From: Colwellia marinimaniae
GTDB taxonomy: Bacteria; Pseudomonadota; Gammaproteobacteria; Enterobacterales; Alteromonadaceae
DNA: 64,000 bases
Assembly: GCF_002207865.1 (NCBI RefSeq)
Contig: NZ_BDQM01000008.1
Span: 80,245 to 144,244, forward strand
Direction: 5' to 3'
The notes under the pieces are model-generated. The model was not told where the DNA came from, searched no databases, and saw nothing but the letters and a program-made list of their open reading frames with translations. Made by a program: the position numbers and the translations under genes. Below, piece after piece: positions 9,188-21,396 of the stretch (positions are counted from its first letter, which is position 1; each line of letters begins with the position of its first letter).

Positions 9188-9456
9188 TAATACCAAGTCC
9201 ATTAAGTTAGTTTCCACTCAGAACTTGCCAGCGGTTTGAGAACAAATAGATTTTTTTGCATATAGTCACTCTATATGGAAGAAATTCTGTGCGGTAACCG
9301 AATCGCGGGAAAGCTCCCGAAGGGCGAGTTTTAATGGCTTACATGCTGCGTTATTGATTTTGATAAGGGAGTAACCATTATCTACAATCAATGCCTTGCC
9401 TCTAAGACTTTTAATTCTCGCTGAGTGGGAAGAAACTTATTGGAATTGGTATATTA
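9188..9456. mobile_element. MITE-like palindromic element (269 bp) in a 400-bp non-coding gap
   Basis: The 9118-9518 interval has no gene. It contains a unit with imperfect terminal inverted repeats of about 34 bp: left end (9188-9221) starts TAATACCAAGTCCATTAAG and ends CCACTCAG; right end (9421-9456) starts CTGAGTGG and ends GGTATATTA. An internal palindrome around 9351-9393 pairs TTGATT..GATAA with TTATC..AATCAA. No transposase is inside. I recognise the ATACCAATTCCATTAAGT-type end from marine Alteromonadales intergenic repeats (memory, not searched). No clear target duplication is seen. Confidence 0.65.
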
Positions 9457-9518
9457 GAGGCTTTAGCAGACAATAACGCCGAACTGCCAGGTTAAATAGG
9501 GGGGAGAACTTATGCTAT

Positions 9519-9869
9519 TTAGGATTTATCGTTATGAATGACGCTATCAAAGAGGTTTTTGATTAAACCAGCAAACTCACGAATGAAGGCCAATTGCTCA
9601 TCATTAACCGGATTGTTGATAACACCAGAGAGGATCTCTTCTAGATCATAGACAATGGCATCAACTTCACGAATTATGGCATTACGTTGATTAAAGGTTA
9701 AATCCTTATTTTGGCTACAAACGTTAATGATTTGTCCACACAACTCAACTTCAATGGCGGACATTACGGTTTCACTCGCGTGTTCTGGCGCGATTGCATT
9801 TTCAAATAAACTGAGATGTTCGGTAAGGTACTCAATGATTTGAATATAACCGTCAGTGTCTGTAACCAT
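9519..9869 (-). CDS. small hypothetical protein
   Basis: From the ATG at 9869 this is a 116-residue, acidic, helical protein (VTDTDGYIQIIEYL at the start, DLEEILSGVINNPVNDEQLA near the middle) without signal peptide or known motif. The frame is open up to a TTG at 9977, but that stretch overlaps a hairpin (GCCCTTT pairing with AAAGGG(GG)C on the minus strand), so I prefer the internal ATG. It lies 3' of astE in the same direction and could be the last gene of that operon or independent. Function unknown. Confidence 0.6.
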   Translation of the reverse strand: MVTDTDGYIQIIEYLTEHLSLFENAIAPEHASETVMSAIEVELCGQIINVCSQNKDLTFNQRNAIIREVDAIVYDLEEILSGVINNPVNDEQLAFIREFAGLIKNLFDSVIHNDKS

Positions 9870-10000
9870 AATTGTCTTATTTACCTTTGCCGATGAATTG
9901 TACTTTTGTTTGAGTATAGCAGCTAGTGTAGCGTTTTTAGATAAGGCTAAGCAAGCGCCCCCTTTACCTTTATACAAAAAGGGCTCTTAGTATAAAACAC

Positions 10001-11158
10001 TTATAATAGTGTTGTTGGTACCACCATTAACACGGCTCGCTGACCATTACCGACCTTGGCATTAGGGAAGACAATGCTCTCACCTGGTTGCGTAGTACGG
10101 TATTCTGCGCCAGTATCGGTTGATAACAAGGTATCAACGGGGTAATCGGTAAAGTTACTGATTTCATCACCGATAAATAGTTTGAAATCATCACTAACTT
10201 TAGTGATGTCACCTAGGACTTTAAATAAGTTAAAGTCTTTATTGTTAAAGCTTTTTAAAGTGATTTCATTACCGCAGATGAGTGCGCTTAAGTTGTCAGT
10301 CATGGCTTGGAAATTAGCCATATTGTTTTCACCAAAGGGTCTGACTTTGCCCAGCTCGACGGTAAAAGCATGTGCGGAAAACTTTGCACTACTAAAATAT
10401 GAAAAAGTACCTGAAGGACCATGACCAAATAAAATAGTATTAACACCACAAGCAGCCATAAAGGTTAACTGCTCTTTATCCCAGGGTTTATCACCTTGGT
10501 AAGGATAAATGGCAAACTTTTCATATTTAGAGTCACGAATAGCGGTATGTAAATCGTAGTGATAGTTAGTTACTTCGTTATTACTATTATTACTACGATT
10601 AGTCGTCGCACTTGTGCCTTTATCAGCGCCAGCATTAAAAAAGTCACTAACATAAGTTTCTAACTTTTCAGCGCGATATTTTTCAAAACAAGGGGCTATC
10701 TCTTGGTGTTTACCACAAAATAAGCGGTTTAAATTTTCTGTTTGAAAGCGCTTGGAAATATTCATGGCCACGGGGTTACCCATAATGAAAAGGGTAGCAT
10801 GTTTGACCGGTATTTTTTTCGCAATAATATCACTGATAAGTTGCTGAACAATTTCAATCGGGGCAGTTTCATTACCATGAATGCCCGATGAAATTACAAT
10901 ACTCTTACTTGGCTTCTCTGACGTTGCTGAGCTTTGTGGCTCAATCAACAAAACACCGCTATCAAGTAGACTAACTTTGGCACCATTAACACTAAAGTTA
11001 AGGGTATTATCCTTGCCAGTTTGTTTAAAACCTTGCTCAAACTGACGGGTTAACGAGATAAAGTCGCCTTGTTTGATAAACTGCTGATAGGCTTGCACAA
11101 AGTTATCATCAGTAATATCAGTTAATACTGGTGCGGTAAGAGTATTGTTATTTGGCAT
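10001..11158 (-). CDS. astE: succinylglutamate desuccinylase
   Basis: Last step of the arginine succinyltransferase pathway: hydrolyses N-succinylglutamate to glutamate and succinate. Zn-site motifs are visible: GIHGNETAP (His94, Glu97) and YDLHTAIR (His204), plus GNPVAMNISKRF and FENLNRLF-like ENLNRLFCG. At 385 residues it is longer than the E. coli enzyme (about 322), partly through an Asn/Ser/Thr-rich insert around residues 175-198. Its ATG directly abuts the astD stop (11159), so the two are co-translated. Confidence 0.93.
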   Translation of the reverse strand: MPNNNTLTAPVLTDITDDNFVQAYQQFIKQGDFISLTRQFEQGFKQTGKDNTLNFSVNGAKVSLLDSGVLLIEPQSSATSEKPSKSIVISSGIHGNETAPIEIVQQLISDIIAKKIPVKHATLFIMGNPVAMNISKRFQTENLNRLFCGKHQEIAPCFEKYRAEKLETYVSDFFNAGADKGTSATTNRSNNSNNEVTNYHYDLHTAIRDSKYEKFAIYPYQGDKPWDKEQLTFMAACGVNTILFGHGPSGTFSYFSSAKFSAHAFTVELGKVRPFGENNMANFQAMTDNLSALICGNEITLKSFNNKDFNLFKVLGDITKVSDDFKLFIGDEISNFTDYPVDTLLSTDTGAEYRTTQPGESIVFPNAKVGNGQRAVLMVVPTTLL

Positions 11159-12649
<1,491 letters not shown>

Positions 12650-12786
12650 TCATTGGTAGTGGTGACAGAGAGTGTCGCTGTCACCCTTAGTAACTAGATG
12701 AATGGCTGGTGTTAGCCACAATATGTCAGTATGTTATTTGCTCAGGTAATTGCATGAGCTAATTTACCGCGCTTAATTTGCGGTAA

Positions 12787-13803
12787 TTAATTAGCGACTA
12801 AACGAACCCAATCGCCTTCACTTACCATTAATGCATCGGCGACAGCTTGGCTAATGACCACTTGTTTAGCGGTTTCCCGTAGTGACAATCGCGTTTGCAG
12901 GGCTCTAAAATCAGCAACTTTGCTATTACAGATAATATAATTATCCGTAGATTGCACTTCGTCTATGATTACTTGGCAACGCTTACTATGGTTTACGGTT
13001 CTGATATTGTTGACATGTGACTCAACCGTTGGACCACCATCAAAAATATCAACATAGCCACGTCGGGCAAAACCTTCCGCTTCTAATAAGCGCAGTGCTG
13101 GCACCGTTTGTGGGTGCACTTTGTCGATGACTGCTTGGGCTTCTTTACTGAGCAAACTAACGTAAATTGGGTATTTAGGCATTAATTCAGCAATAAATAC
13201 TTTTTTACCTATGCCGGTTAAATAATCGGCGGTCGGAAAGTCCATGGAGAAAAAGTGCTCTTCAAGCCACTGCCAAAATGGCGAATTGCCGTTTTCATCT
13301 GAAATACCACGCATTTCTGCAATAATGGTGTCAGAAAAACGCTCTTTGTGTTCGGCGATAAAAAGAAAACGGAAACGCGATAAAAAGCGGCCATTATTAT
13401 TTTTGCGGTGGCTGTCACTTAAAAATAGTGTACAAATTTCGCTGGCGCCAGTGTAGTCATTACACAAAGACAAGATTTCTACGGTATTGTATATATTTAG
13501 CTCGCGTGAGCTATGGACTACTTTACCCAGGTGATAATGATAAAAAGCATCATCTAAACCTACCGCGGCTTCAATGCCACTGGTACCAACTACTTCACCA
13601 GTTTCGGTATCTTCCATGACAAAAAGATAGCCTTCGTTGCCAGCTTCTTTCACGTCTTTGGCAAACGATTCCTCTGCGTGCTTGATACGCTGTTGCAGTA
13701 ATTTTTCATTCACCGGCAGTGAAGTAAAACCGTGGCCAGAGTCTTCCGCAATGCGGTACAAGGCTTTCAGGTCACTTTTTTTAATAGGGCGTACAATGAT
13801 CAT
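12787..13803 (-). CDS. astA: arginine N-succinyltransferase
   Basis: First committed step of the AST pathway: transfers succinyl from succinyl-CoA to arginine. 338 residues, the normal length for the single-subunit enzyme. Starts MIIVRPIKKSDLKALYRIAEDSGHGFTSLP in pieces, a GNAT-type start shared by AstA; the middle has LFLSDSHRKNNNGRFLSR and the end DIFDGGPTVES, both familiar AstA features. About 100 bp separates it from astC and 150 bp from astD. Confidence 0.95.
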   Translation of the reverse strand: MIIVRPIKKSDLKALYRIAEDSGHGFTSLPVNEKLLQQRIKHAEESFAKDVKEAGNEGYLFVMEDTETGEVVGTSGIEAAVGLDDAFYHYHLGKVVHSSRELNIYNTVEILSLCNDYTGASEICTLFLSDSHRKNNNGRFLSRFRFLFIAEHKERFSDTIIAEMRGISDENGNSPFWQWLEEHFFSMDFPTADYLTGIGKKVFIAELMPKYPIYVSLLSKEAQAVIDKVHPQTVPALRLLEAEGFARRGYVDIFDGGPTVESHVNNIRTVNHSKRCQVIIDEVQSTDNYIICNSKVADFRALQTRLSLRETAKQVVISQAVADALMVSEGDWVRLVAN

Positions 13804-13901
13804 AATTGCTCTCGATGAAAGGGGATGGCTATCTGTTTAAAATAAGGTGACTTAAACAGATAGCTATTAGCATTGACTAGGCTAGGCCAGTCTAGGTTAA
13901 G

Positions 13902-15128
<1,227 letters not shown>

Positions 15129-15311
15129 TTATAAGTGGGTTATATTTTTAACAGCTTACTGCATTACTTAGATAAAGCTTAACGAATATCTAAATATAGA
15201 GAAAAATAGTAACAGCGAGTTAAAAAATAGAGAGATAGTATGACAGAAATTAGTCGGCTTGTCTTGCTGAGCTTGGCTGCAGCCCAGCCAAAACAAAGGC
15301 TTAACTACCTT

Positions 15312-15330
15312 TATTCATAAAATATGAATA
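15312..15330. promoter_or_regulatory. candidate ArgR-type operator palindrome upstream of astC
   Basis: TATTCATAAAATATGAATA is a perfect 7-bp inverted repeat with a 5-bp centre, about 200 bp before the astC start. The halves match the TGAAT/ATTCA halves of ARG boxes in outward orientation, as at the junction of two tandem boxes, and the outer halves are weak. The rest of the 15129-15475 gap shows only AT-rich promoter-like sequence. Low confidence. Confidence 0.35.
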
Positions 15331-15475
15331 TTTATAGAGTAGGATTTATTTGTAGAAATAAGGGGGTAAGTGAGGGCTAAGCGCTGGCACGTTGAAAGCC
15401 CTTAAGGTGATTTTTTAATAATTAATCAGAAAAAAACATGGAAAAAGCTAAAATATGTGGCAAATAAGCAGTAAA

Positions 15476-16621
15476 TTAACTGAAATTGAGCTTAATATGA
15501 TCAATATCGCTCTTTTGTAATAGGGTTATTTCAGCCGGTGTTAAATTTGCCGCGTTAAGCAATGCTTGACTCTCGTCACTACTTATTAACGCTTCTTTTG
15601 CTAGGGCGCGAAAGGCGACATGGGCTTTGGCTTTGGCGACAATTTGAGCGATAGGGTGCATTTTTTCGATGTTATCGGCGTAGGCTAGATCAAATATTGG
15701 TTCGGTTATATCAAGGCGTCTAAAGCTCATTTTTTCAATTAAGTCAGCAGACAATTGTGAACTGCGCATGGTAAGTTGCTCAAGGAGTAGCTCTTCACTG
15801 GCTTTAATTTGTGATAAGACATTATGCAAACGTTTGTCTTTACGCTCAAATGCTTGACGTACTTCTTTTTTATACATCTCACTAAACGTGGTTAAATAAC
15901 TACGGGTAACGGCAAATCTACCTATATTTGACAACATCCCCGTAGTAAACGCGGTAAATTCATCGAGGCCTTGTTCTTTGGCTAACGCACGTGCGGCTAA
16001 TGCTATAGATAAACTATCATTCCATAGCTTTCGTTTCATCAAGCCGTAAGGTGCGGTACTTGTAGGTAACCAATGTTTCAGGGTAAAGGTGGGCATGAGC
16101 AACTTTAAATTGTCTAAACCAATATAACTTAACGCCAGCTTAGCATCGGTAACTTGTACATCAGCACGTTTTCGGTATTGTGGTTTGTTCACTAAGCGTA
16201 TTAAATCATTGCTTAACCAAGATAAAGAAGCAGCAAGACTTTTGATTTGATTAACTGAAGCGGCACGAGCAGATAAAATATCGAGAATAGCAGGGCAGGC
16301 ATCTTCAATACCTAGTACGTGATGATAAAGGTGCTCTTTGTTGTCAAAGTCACTATTAATTTTTGTGCGAACCCGGCTAAAGAAGGCCTGTTGGGTTTGT
16401 TTTTGAAAATGCTCTTCACCGTGCTTGGCAATAATTTTTTCTTGTTGCGCTTGCACCTCTACAGATAACAGTTCTCGGCGGCGGTTTTCTTGCTCGCTAC
16501 CTTGTTGGTCAGCTATGGATATTTTTCCACTTTGCTTTTCCGCAAATTTCTTACAGATAGTGAGGCTAGTGGCTCGCTGGTATATAGTGGCGACAGCTTG
16601 ATTGTTTTCAAAAATTTGCAT
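15476..16621 (-). CDS. HDOD-domain protein
   Basis: 381 residues. The central and C-terminal part (about 115-320) matches the HDOD fold: LASSLSWLSNDLIRLVNK-type helix pairs, DAKLALSYIGLDNLKLLM, then ALAARALAKEQGLDEFTAFTTGMLSNIGRFA. The N-terminal 110 residues are charged and coiled. HDOD proteins are non-catalytic HD relatives used in bacterial signalling. It lies between pabA and astC in the same direction but with gaps over 120 bp on both sides, so it may have its own promoter. Role unknown. Confidence 0.8.
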   Translation of the reverse strand: MQIFENNQAVATIYQRATSLTICKKFAEKQSGKISIADQQGSEQENRRRELLSVEVQAQQEKIIAKHGEEHFQKQTQQAFFSRVRTKINSDFDNKEHLYHHVLGIEDACPAILDILSARAASVNQIKSLAASLSWLSNDLIRLVNKPQYRKRADVQVTDAKLALSYIGLDNLKLLMPTFTLKHWLPTSTAPYGLMKRKLWNDSLSIALAARALAKEQGLDEFTAFTTGMLSNIGRFAVTRSYLTTFSEMYKKEVRQAFERKDKRLHNVLSQIKASEELLLEQLTMRSSQLSADLIEKMSFRRLDITEPIFDLAYADNIEKMHPIAQIVAKAKAHVAFRALAKEALISSDESQALLNAANLTPAEITLLQKSDIDHIKLNFS

Positions 16622-16748
16622 GGAGGTGTTATTGCTTACCTTTTTATTGCTACTCAGGGATAAAATTGAGCATTGAACGCATTAAGTCTAGTGCTTTAAT
16701 AGAGTAACGTACTACTCTATCTGGCTTTAATCTAAAAAGCTCTTGTTA

Positions 16749-17348
16749 TTAGCTTATCGGGTGATTTTTAAATTGCTTGATAAAATTTGCTAATAAATTT
16801 TGTCCTTGTTCTGTCAGTATGGATTCTGGATGAAACTGTACGCTGCTAATAGCTAGGCTTTTATGTTCTAGCGCCATAATTTCATCAAGCTCACCTTGCT
16901 CATTTTGGCTCCACGCCGTTACCGTGAGTTCGTTGGGTAATGATTGCTTGTTAACAATTAAGGAATGATAACGAGTGACTTGTAATGGCTGATTCAAGTC
17001 GCGGAATAAACCTTGTTGATTATGAGTAATCTTCGAGGTTTTACCGTGCATCACTTTTTTTGCTTTTTCAACTTTAGCGCCAAAGTGTTGCGCAATACAT
17101 TGATGCCCTAAGCAGACACCTAATAAGGGTATTTTACCGGCAAACTGTGCAATGACAGCCAGAGAAATACCGGCAGAGTCAGGATCGCAAGGACCCGGAG
17201 ATATAACAATATATTGCGGCTTTAATTGCTCAATTTCTGTTAGGCTAATTTCATTATTTCTATAAACCACCACCTCTTGACCTAGCGCTTGAAAGTAATG
17301 CACTAAATTAAAAGTAAAAGAGTCGTAGTTGTCGATCATTAATAACAA
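16749..17348 (-). CDS. pabA: aminodeoxychorismate/anthranilate synthase glutamine amidotransferase
   Basis: 199 residues, class-I glutamine amidotransferase that supplies ammonia to PabB (folate) or TrpE. Motifs: [16 protein letters not shown] at the start, ISPGPCDPD, the nucleophile in [12 protein letters not shown] (Cys79), and the His-Glu pair in VQFHPESIL near residue 172. A stand-alone subunit next to argD/astC fits pabA in gammaproteobacteria rather than trpG, which normally lies in the trp operon; dual use is possible. Confidence 0.9.
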   Translation of the reverse strand: MLLMIDNYDSFTFNLVHYFQALGQEVVVYRNNEISLTEIEQLKPQYIVISPGPCDPDSAGISLAVIAQFAGKIPLLGVCLGHQCIAQHFGAKVEKAKKVMHGKTSKITHNQQGLFRDLNQPLQVTRYHSLIVNKQSLPNELTVTAWSQNEQGELDEIMALEHKSLAISSVQFHPESILTEQGQNLLANFIKQFKNHPIS

Positions 17349-17436
17349 AAAGTTTCGCCTAAGTGCGGGTAAATTTCGCGGCTATTCTAATGCTTTTATC
17401 GTTACGGGGCAATAAGGGCTAATGCAGTGGTGGCAT

Positions 17437-17480
17437 AATAAAGTAATAAGCTGGCCTATCGGCTTGCTTATTACTTTATT
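17437..17480. terminator. long inverted repeat 3' of the porin gene
   Basis: Perfect 15-bp arms AATAAAGTAATAAGC (17437-17451) and GCTTATTACTTTATT (17466-17480), loop of 14. It lacks a clear T-run but lies between the porin stop and pabA, so it probably ends the porin transcript. Confidence 0.6.
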
Positions 17481-17539
17481 GAGATAGGTTTTATGCTTTT
17501 TAGATTACGTCTTTAAGTGACTATGGTGGTCGTTAGTGC

Positions 17540-18739
17540 TTAGAACTTAGCCGTCACTTGCAGCCATAATTTATTAGTATCCGTTGGTTTTTGCTCTGCA
17601 TCGCCTTCAGCATAATTAGCAGCTTTAACTAAAACAGCATAGTTTTTATTGAATTGATAACTGGCTATCAAGTTAAGCTCACTACCAAAATCAATACTAC
17701 CGACATCAGAGGTAAAATCATGGTAAGTTGCCGCCCATTTAACCCCAGAAATTTCACCCTTAGCAGTTATATAAACATCTTGGAGACCTTGACTCGGAGT
17801 ACCTAAAAATTTATCCGCCCAACCGTTAAACTTATGTTTGGTGGCTAGTGGTGTGTTAAAACCAACACCATTATCGCTACCTAATAATTCATAACCAGCT
17901 AATAGAGTTAGTGGGCCAAAGTTATAACCTGCTTCGGCATTAATATACCTAGCTGAGTAACTCGTTGGGTTATCGGCACTATCGCTTTGGCTGGCTAAAC
18001 TAGCATTCACTAAAACCTTACCAAATTTACCGTTATATAGTGCCCCTAAGGTAGTGCTAGCCTTGTTATAGTTAGCCATATCGTCATAGTCTAACAGATA
18101 GGCAAAAGCGGAGATTTTATGAGTTTTATTGAGGTGGTAATGGACATTTACTAGATGGAAGTCACCTTTAATATTGTTAGCGGTAATGTCATTAATGTTT
18201 TGGATATAGCTATAATCTACCGAAAAATTATCGGCTGTATATTGCGCGCGTACACCATCATAGGTTTGCTCATTTTGACGCCAACCAACACCACCAACAA
18301 AGCGTTGATTGTTGTGTAAAATACGTTGGCGACCAACAACGGCGCTAAAACCATCATTTTTATATTGAATATAAGCTTGATTGACATCTGTGCCTTGAGG
18401 ATCGGCAACCACAGGGTAGTCAGTGTTACCGTTAGTTTTACTATGGTAATCATCTACTAGAGCATCAACTTTATCCACTTCTATGGCCATGGAGAAATTA
18501 CTGTAACTGCCCGTATTAACCGTGATCCGACTTTTTAATGTTAACGCGGAAGCATTTTTGTCTATGCCATCTTGCTCGACGTTTTCATAGCGGGCCCGTA
18601 ATTCAATTTTAACCCTGCTATCACTCAGTGCTGCAGTAATGCTGCTGCCATGTTCAGTGTTACCGGCAAAGGCAGCAGGAGCCGCGAAAATAGCGGCGCT
18701 GATTAGCGATAAGGTAAACGTGTTTACGGTTGTTTTCAT
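17540..18739 (-). CDS. outer-membrane porin-like beta-barrel protein
   Basis: 399 residues. Signal peptide of about 25 residues ending AAPAAFAG. The mature chain is made of alternating beta-strand patterns and ends in an aromatic, WLQVTAKF, as outer-membrane barrels do. It contains VVGRQRILHNNQRFVGGVGWRQNEQTYDG-type sequence (pieces) that recalls the alginate-export/Opr-like porin group. Substrate unknown. A perfect FNR-type box lies about 117 bp upstream, suggesting oxygen-dependent expression. Confidence 0.82.
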   Translation of the reverse strand: MKTTVNTFTLSLISAAIFAAPAAFAGNTEHGSSITAALSDSRVKIELRARYENVEQDGIDKNASALTLKSRITVNTGSYSNFSMAIEVDKVDALVDDYHSKTNGNTDYPVVADPQGTDVNQAYIQYKNDGFSAVVGRQRILHNNQRFVGGVGWRQNEQTYDGVRAQYTADNFSVDYSYIQNINDITANNIKGDFHLVNVHYHLNKTHKISAFAYLLDYDDMANYNKASTTLGALYNGKFGKVLVNASLASQSDSADNPTSYSARYINAEAGYNFGPLTLLAGYELLGSDNGVGFNTPLATKHKFNGWADKFLGTPSQGLQDVYITAKGEISGVKWAATYHDFTSDVGSIDFGSELNLIASYQFNKNYAVLVKAANYAEGDAEQKPTDTNKLWLQVTAKF

Positions 18740-18855
18740 AATAATGTCCTAAGGTCATGTTTTTTAAGTGGGTTAGTTAGCTTTGCTATTATTATTATTA
18801 TTATGGGTATTAGTAACTGATGGCATGATTGTTACACCGCATTGCGCTAGCTAGT

Positions 18856-18869
18856 TTGATTTGAATCAA
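18856..18869. promoter_or_regulatory. FNR/EtrA-type operator upstream of the porin
   Basis: TTGATTTGAATCAA matches the FNR consensus TTGAT-N4-ATCAA at every fixed position. Its centre lies about 123 bp before the porin ATG (18739), a distance compatible with activation from a promoter in this 295-bp gap. The gap also holds a short ATT/ATA run near 18787-18803. Confidence 0.65.
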
Positions 18870-19034
18870 AGTTTGTTACAACTCTGCTCTAGCTTGGCCT
18901 TGTTGGTATTTTATTGGCGTTATTATTAGATAATGGCAGTAAGGGCACCGATAAAGAGTTACAGATTAAGCGAGCAACTAGGGTAAAATAGTGGCTAGCA
19001 TTTTATGGTATGCCACTCTGAATAGGGCAAAGAA

Positions 19035-19255
19035 ATGAAACGTATTGTCTTGTATACCACAGATAAGTGTCCGCATTGCCAAACGGCAAGACGTTACCTT
19101 GCACAGCAAGGTATTGCTTTTAGGTTATTAAAACGGCCAAGGGGCAAAAAGAGTTTGCCGCTATTGGCCTACGTGGTGTACCGGTATTGAAGGTGGGTGA
19201 GCAGCTACTCAATGGTTTGTCAGTGAAAGATTTTACCGCACTTTATAATAGTTAA
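19035..19255 (+). pseudogene. frameshifted glutaredoxin-like gene
   Basis: From ATG 19035 the frame gives MKRIVLYTTDKCPHCQTARR, a thioredoxin-fold start with a CPHC redox site, then KRPRGKKS and a TGA at 19188. One base earlier in phase, the sequence continues as AKGQKEFAAIGLRGVPVLKVG and ends at TAA 19255; VPVLKVG is the cis-proline segment of glutaredoxins. Loss of one base near 19132 explains both; restoring it gives an intact protein of about 73 residues. It is either a real pseudogene or a sequencing error at an A-run. Confidence 0.75.
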
Positions 19256-19401
19256 AGCTTTATAATAGTAAAAAAATCATCATAGTTTAAGGCTTTACCT
19301 CGTTACCCCTAGGTAAAGCTCTCCGCAAGTATAGTCATTTTTCCTCAGCTTATTATTTAGCCTAGCCTATTGCACCAGATGAACCCAGCGGCTTATCTTT
19401 A

Positions 19402-19418
19402 TGCACACTCGTGGTGCA
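19402..19418. promoter_or_regulatory. NtrC-binding site
   Basis: TGCACACTCGTGGTGCA is a 17-bp palindrome of the NtrC form TGCAC-N7-GTGCA, about 65 bp before the sigma-54 promoter of glnK. A weaker half-site TGCACC starts at 19371. Site spacing and gene identity agree with nitrogen regulation. Confidence 0.75.
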
Positions 19419-19480
19419 TTTTGCTAGCTAAAAAAAACACCATTATATCTAAGTGATTAATTAATAGTGTTATTTTATGT

Positions 19481-19496
19481 TGGCATGTGAATTGTA
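19481..19496 (+). promoter_or_regulatory. sigma-54 (-24/-12) promoter of glnK-amtB
   Basis: TGGCATGTGAATTGTA fits the consensus TGGCACG-N4-TTGCA with the exact GG-N10-G spacing; only the last C of the -12 GC is T. It ends about 46 bp before the glnK ATG. Confidence 0.75.
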
Positions 19497-19530
19497 TTAT
19501 CAAGTTGTTAGTCATTAAAAAGAACAATAA

Positions 19531-19881
<351 letters not shown>

Positions 19882-19893
19882 GGGATAGTAATT

Positions 19894-21174
19894 ATGGAAC
19901 AAAATATTTTTCAATTACAATATGCATTAGATACCTTTTACTTTCTTATGTGTGGTGCCTTAGTTATGTGGATGGCTGCGGGCTTCTCTATGTTAGAGGC
20001 TGGCTTAGTACGTGCTAAAAACACCACTGAAATTCTAACCAAAAATGTCGCGCTGTATGCCATTGCTTGCATTATGTATCTTATTGTTGGCTACGATATC
20101 ATGTATGGCGGCGGCGTTTTCTTAAATGGCATTGCCCTTGATGGCGCTAGTGATGCTGATGCACTTGTTGCTGCAGTATTAGCCGAGTCTGCTGAAGCCG
20201 GTTTTGAGGGTGGCGCTGTTTATTCCAATGCGGCTGATTTCTTCTTCCAAGTAGTGTTTGTTGCCACTGCTATGTCGATAGTGTCAGGTGCTGTTGCTGA
20301 GCGCATGAAACTGTGGGCATTTCTTGCTTTTACTGTGGTATTAACGGGCTTTATTTATCCTATGCAAGGTAGCTGGACTTGGAACGGTGAAGCCGTCTTT
20401 GGTTTATATACCTTAGCTGACTTAGGCTTTTCAGACTTTGCCGGCTCAGGCATTGTCCATATGGCGGGTGCTTCTGCCGCCTTAGCCGGTGTTATATTAT
20501 TAGGTGCTCGTAAGGGAAAATACGGTAAAGACGGTAAAGTGAATGCCATTCCTGGAGCTAACTTGCCGATGGCAACATTAGGTACCTTTATTTTATGGAT
20601 GGGTTGGTTTGGTTTTAATGGTGGTTCAGTATTAAAACTAGCCGATATTAATAGTGCTAACTCTGTGGCTATGGTGTTTTTAAATACCAATGCTGCCGCG
20701 GCCGCTGGCGCAATTTCAGCCTTGGTTTTTGCTAAAATCTTATTCAAAAAAGCCGATTTAACCATGACCTTAAACGGCGCTTTAGCAGGACTTGTGGCCA
20801 TTACGGCAGAACCCTCTACACCGTCACCATTACAAGCAACTCTATTTGGCGCTATTGCTGGCGTGATTGTGGTGTTATCAATTCTAGCTCTGGATAAAAT
20901 TAAGATTGATGATCCCGTCGGTGCTATTTCAGTACACGGCGTGGTTGGTTTCTTTGGTTTGTTAATTGTACCTATTACCAACTCATCAGCTAGCTTTAGT
21001 GGGCAATTGATTGGTGCTGCTACTATCTTTGTCTGGGTATTTGGCACTAGTTTTGTTGTTTGGTTTGCTCTGAAGAAAATCATGGGTATTCGTGTCAGCG
21101 CTGAAGAAGAGTATGAAGGTGTTGATATCTCTGACTGTGGTATGGAAGCTTATCCAGAGTTTACTAGGGGTTAA
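19894..21174 (+). CDS. amtB: ammonium transporter
   Basis: 426 residues with about 11 membrane helices. Family motifs: MWMAAGFSMLEAGLVRAKN near residue 30, GSGIVHMAGASAAL with the first pore His, FILWMGWFGFNGGS, and SVHGVVGFFGLL with the second pore His. No signal peptide is obvious, unlike E. coli AmtB. Conducts ammonium/ammonia through the inner membrane and is gated by GlnK encoded just upstream. A terminator follows at 21241. Confidence 0.95.
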   Translation: MEQNIFQLQYALDTFYFLMCGALVMWMAAGFSMLEAGLVRAKNTTEILTKNVALYAIACIMYLIVGYDIMYGGGVFLNGIALDGASDADALVAAVLAESAEAGFEGGAVYSNAADFFFQVVFVATAMSIVSGAVAERMKLWAFLAFTVVLTGFIYPMQGSWTWNGEAVFGLYTLADLGFSDFAGSGIVHMAGASAALAGVILLGARKGKYGKDGKVNAIPGANLPMATLGTFILWMGWFGFNGGSVLKLADINSANSVAMVFLNTNAAAAAGAISALVFAKILFKKADLTMTLNGALAGLVAITAEPSTPSPLQATLFGAIAGVIVVLSILALDKIKIDDPVGAISVHGVVGFFGLLIVPITNSSASFSGQLIGAATIFVWVFGTSFVVWFALKKIMGIRVSAEEEYEGVDISDCGMEAYPEFTRG

Positions 21175-21240
21175 GCGCACCAGAGGTTAATAGTCTCGTG
21201 CTTAAAAAGTCAGAGACTAATAACGCTCTACACTAAACAA

Positions 21241-21277
21241 AAAAGCAGCGATATCGAGCACGATACGCTGCTTTTTT
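21241..21277 (+). terminator. rho-independent terminator of glnK-amtB
   Basis: AAAAGCAGCG at 21241-21250 pairs with CGCTGCTTTT at 21266-21275; TATCG/CGATA extends the stem with one bulge, and a T6 run follows. Confidence 0.85.
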
Positions 21278-21396
21278 ATTGGGTTTTTTACTAGCTGCTA
21301 GGCATTAGGCTCAAGGCGGCGAACTTGATGGTCATCAGAAACTAAACGTGAGAGTGTCATTCGCTGAACAAAAATGGACAATACATGTTTTACTGC

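Noticed and set aside
15240..15320. 26-codon ORF in the gap upstream of astC
   Set aside because: No convincing ribosome site, no leader-peptide codon run, and it overlaps the palindrome; probably chance.
20355..21083. 242-codon minus-strand ORF inside amtB
   Set aside because: Shadow of amtB: low-complexity translation in the opposite frame of a strongly supported gene.
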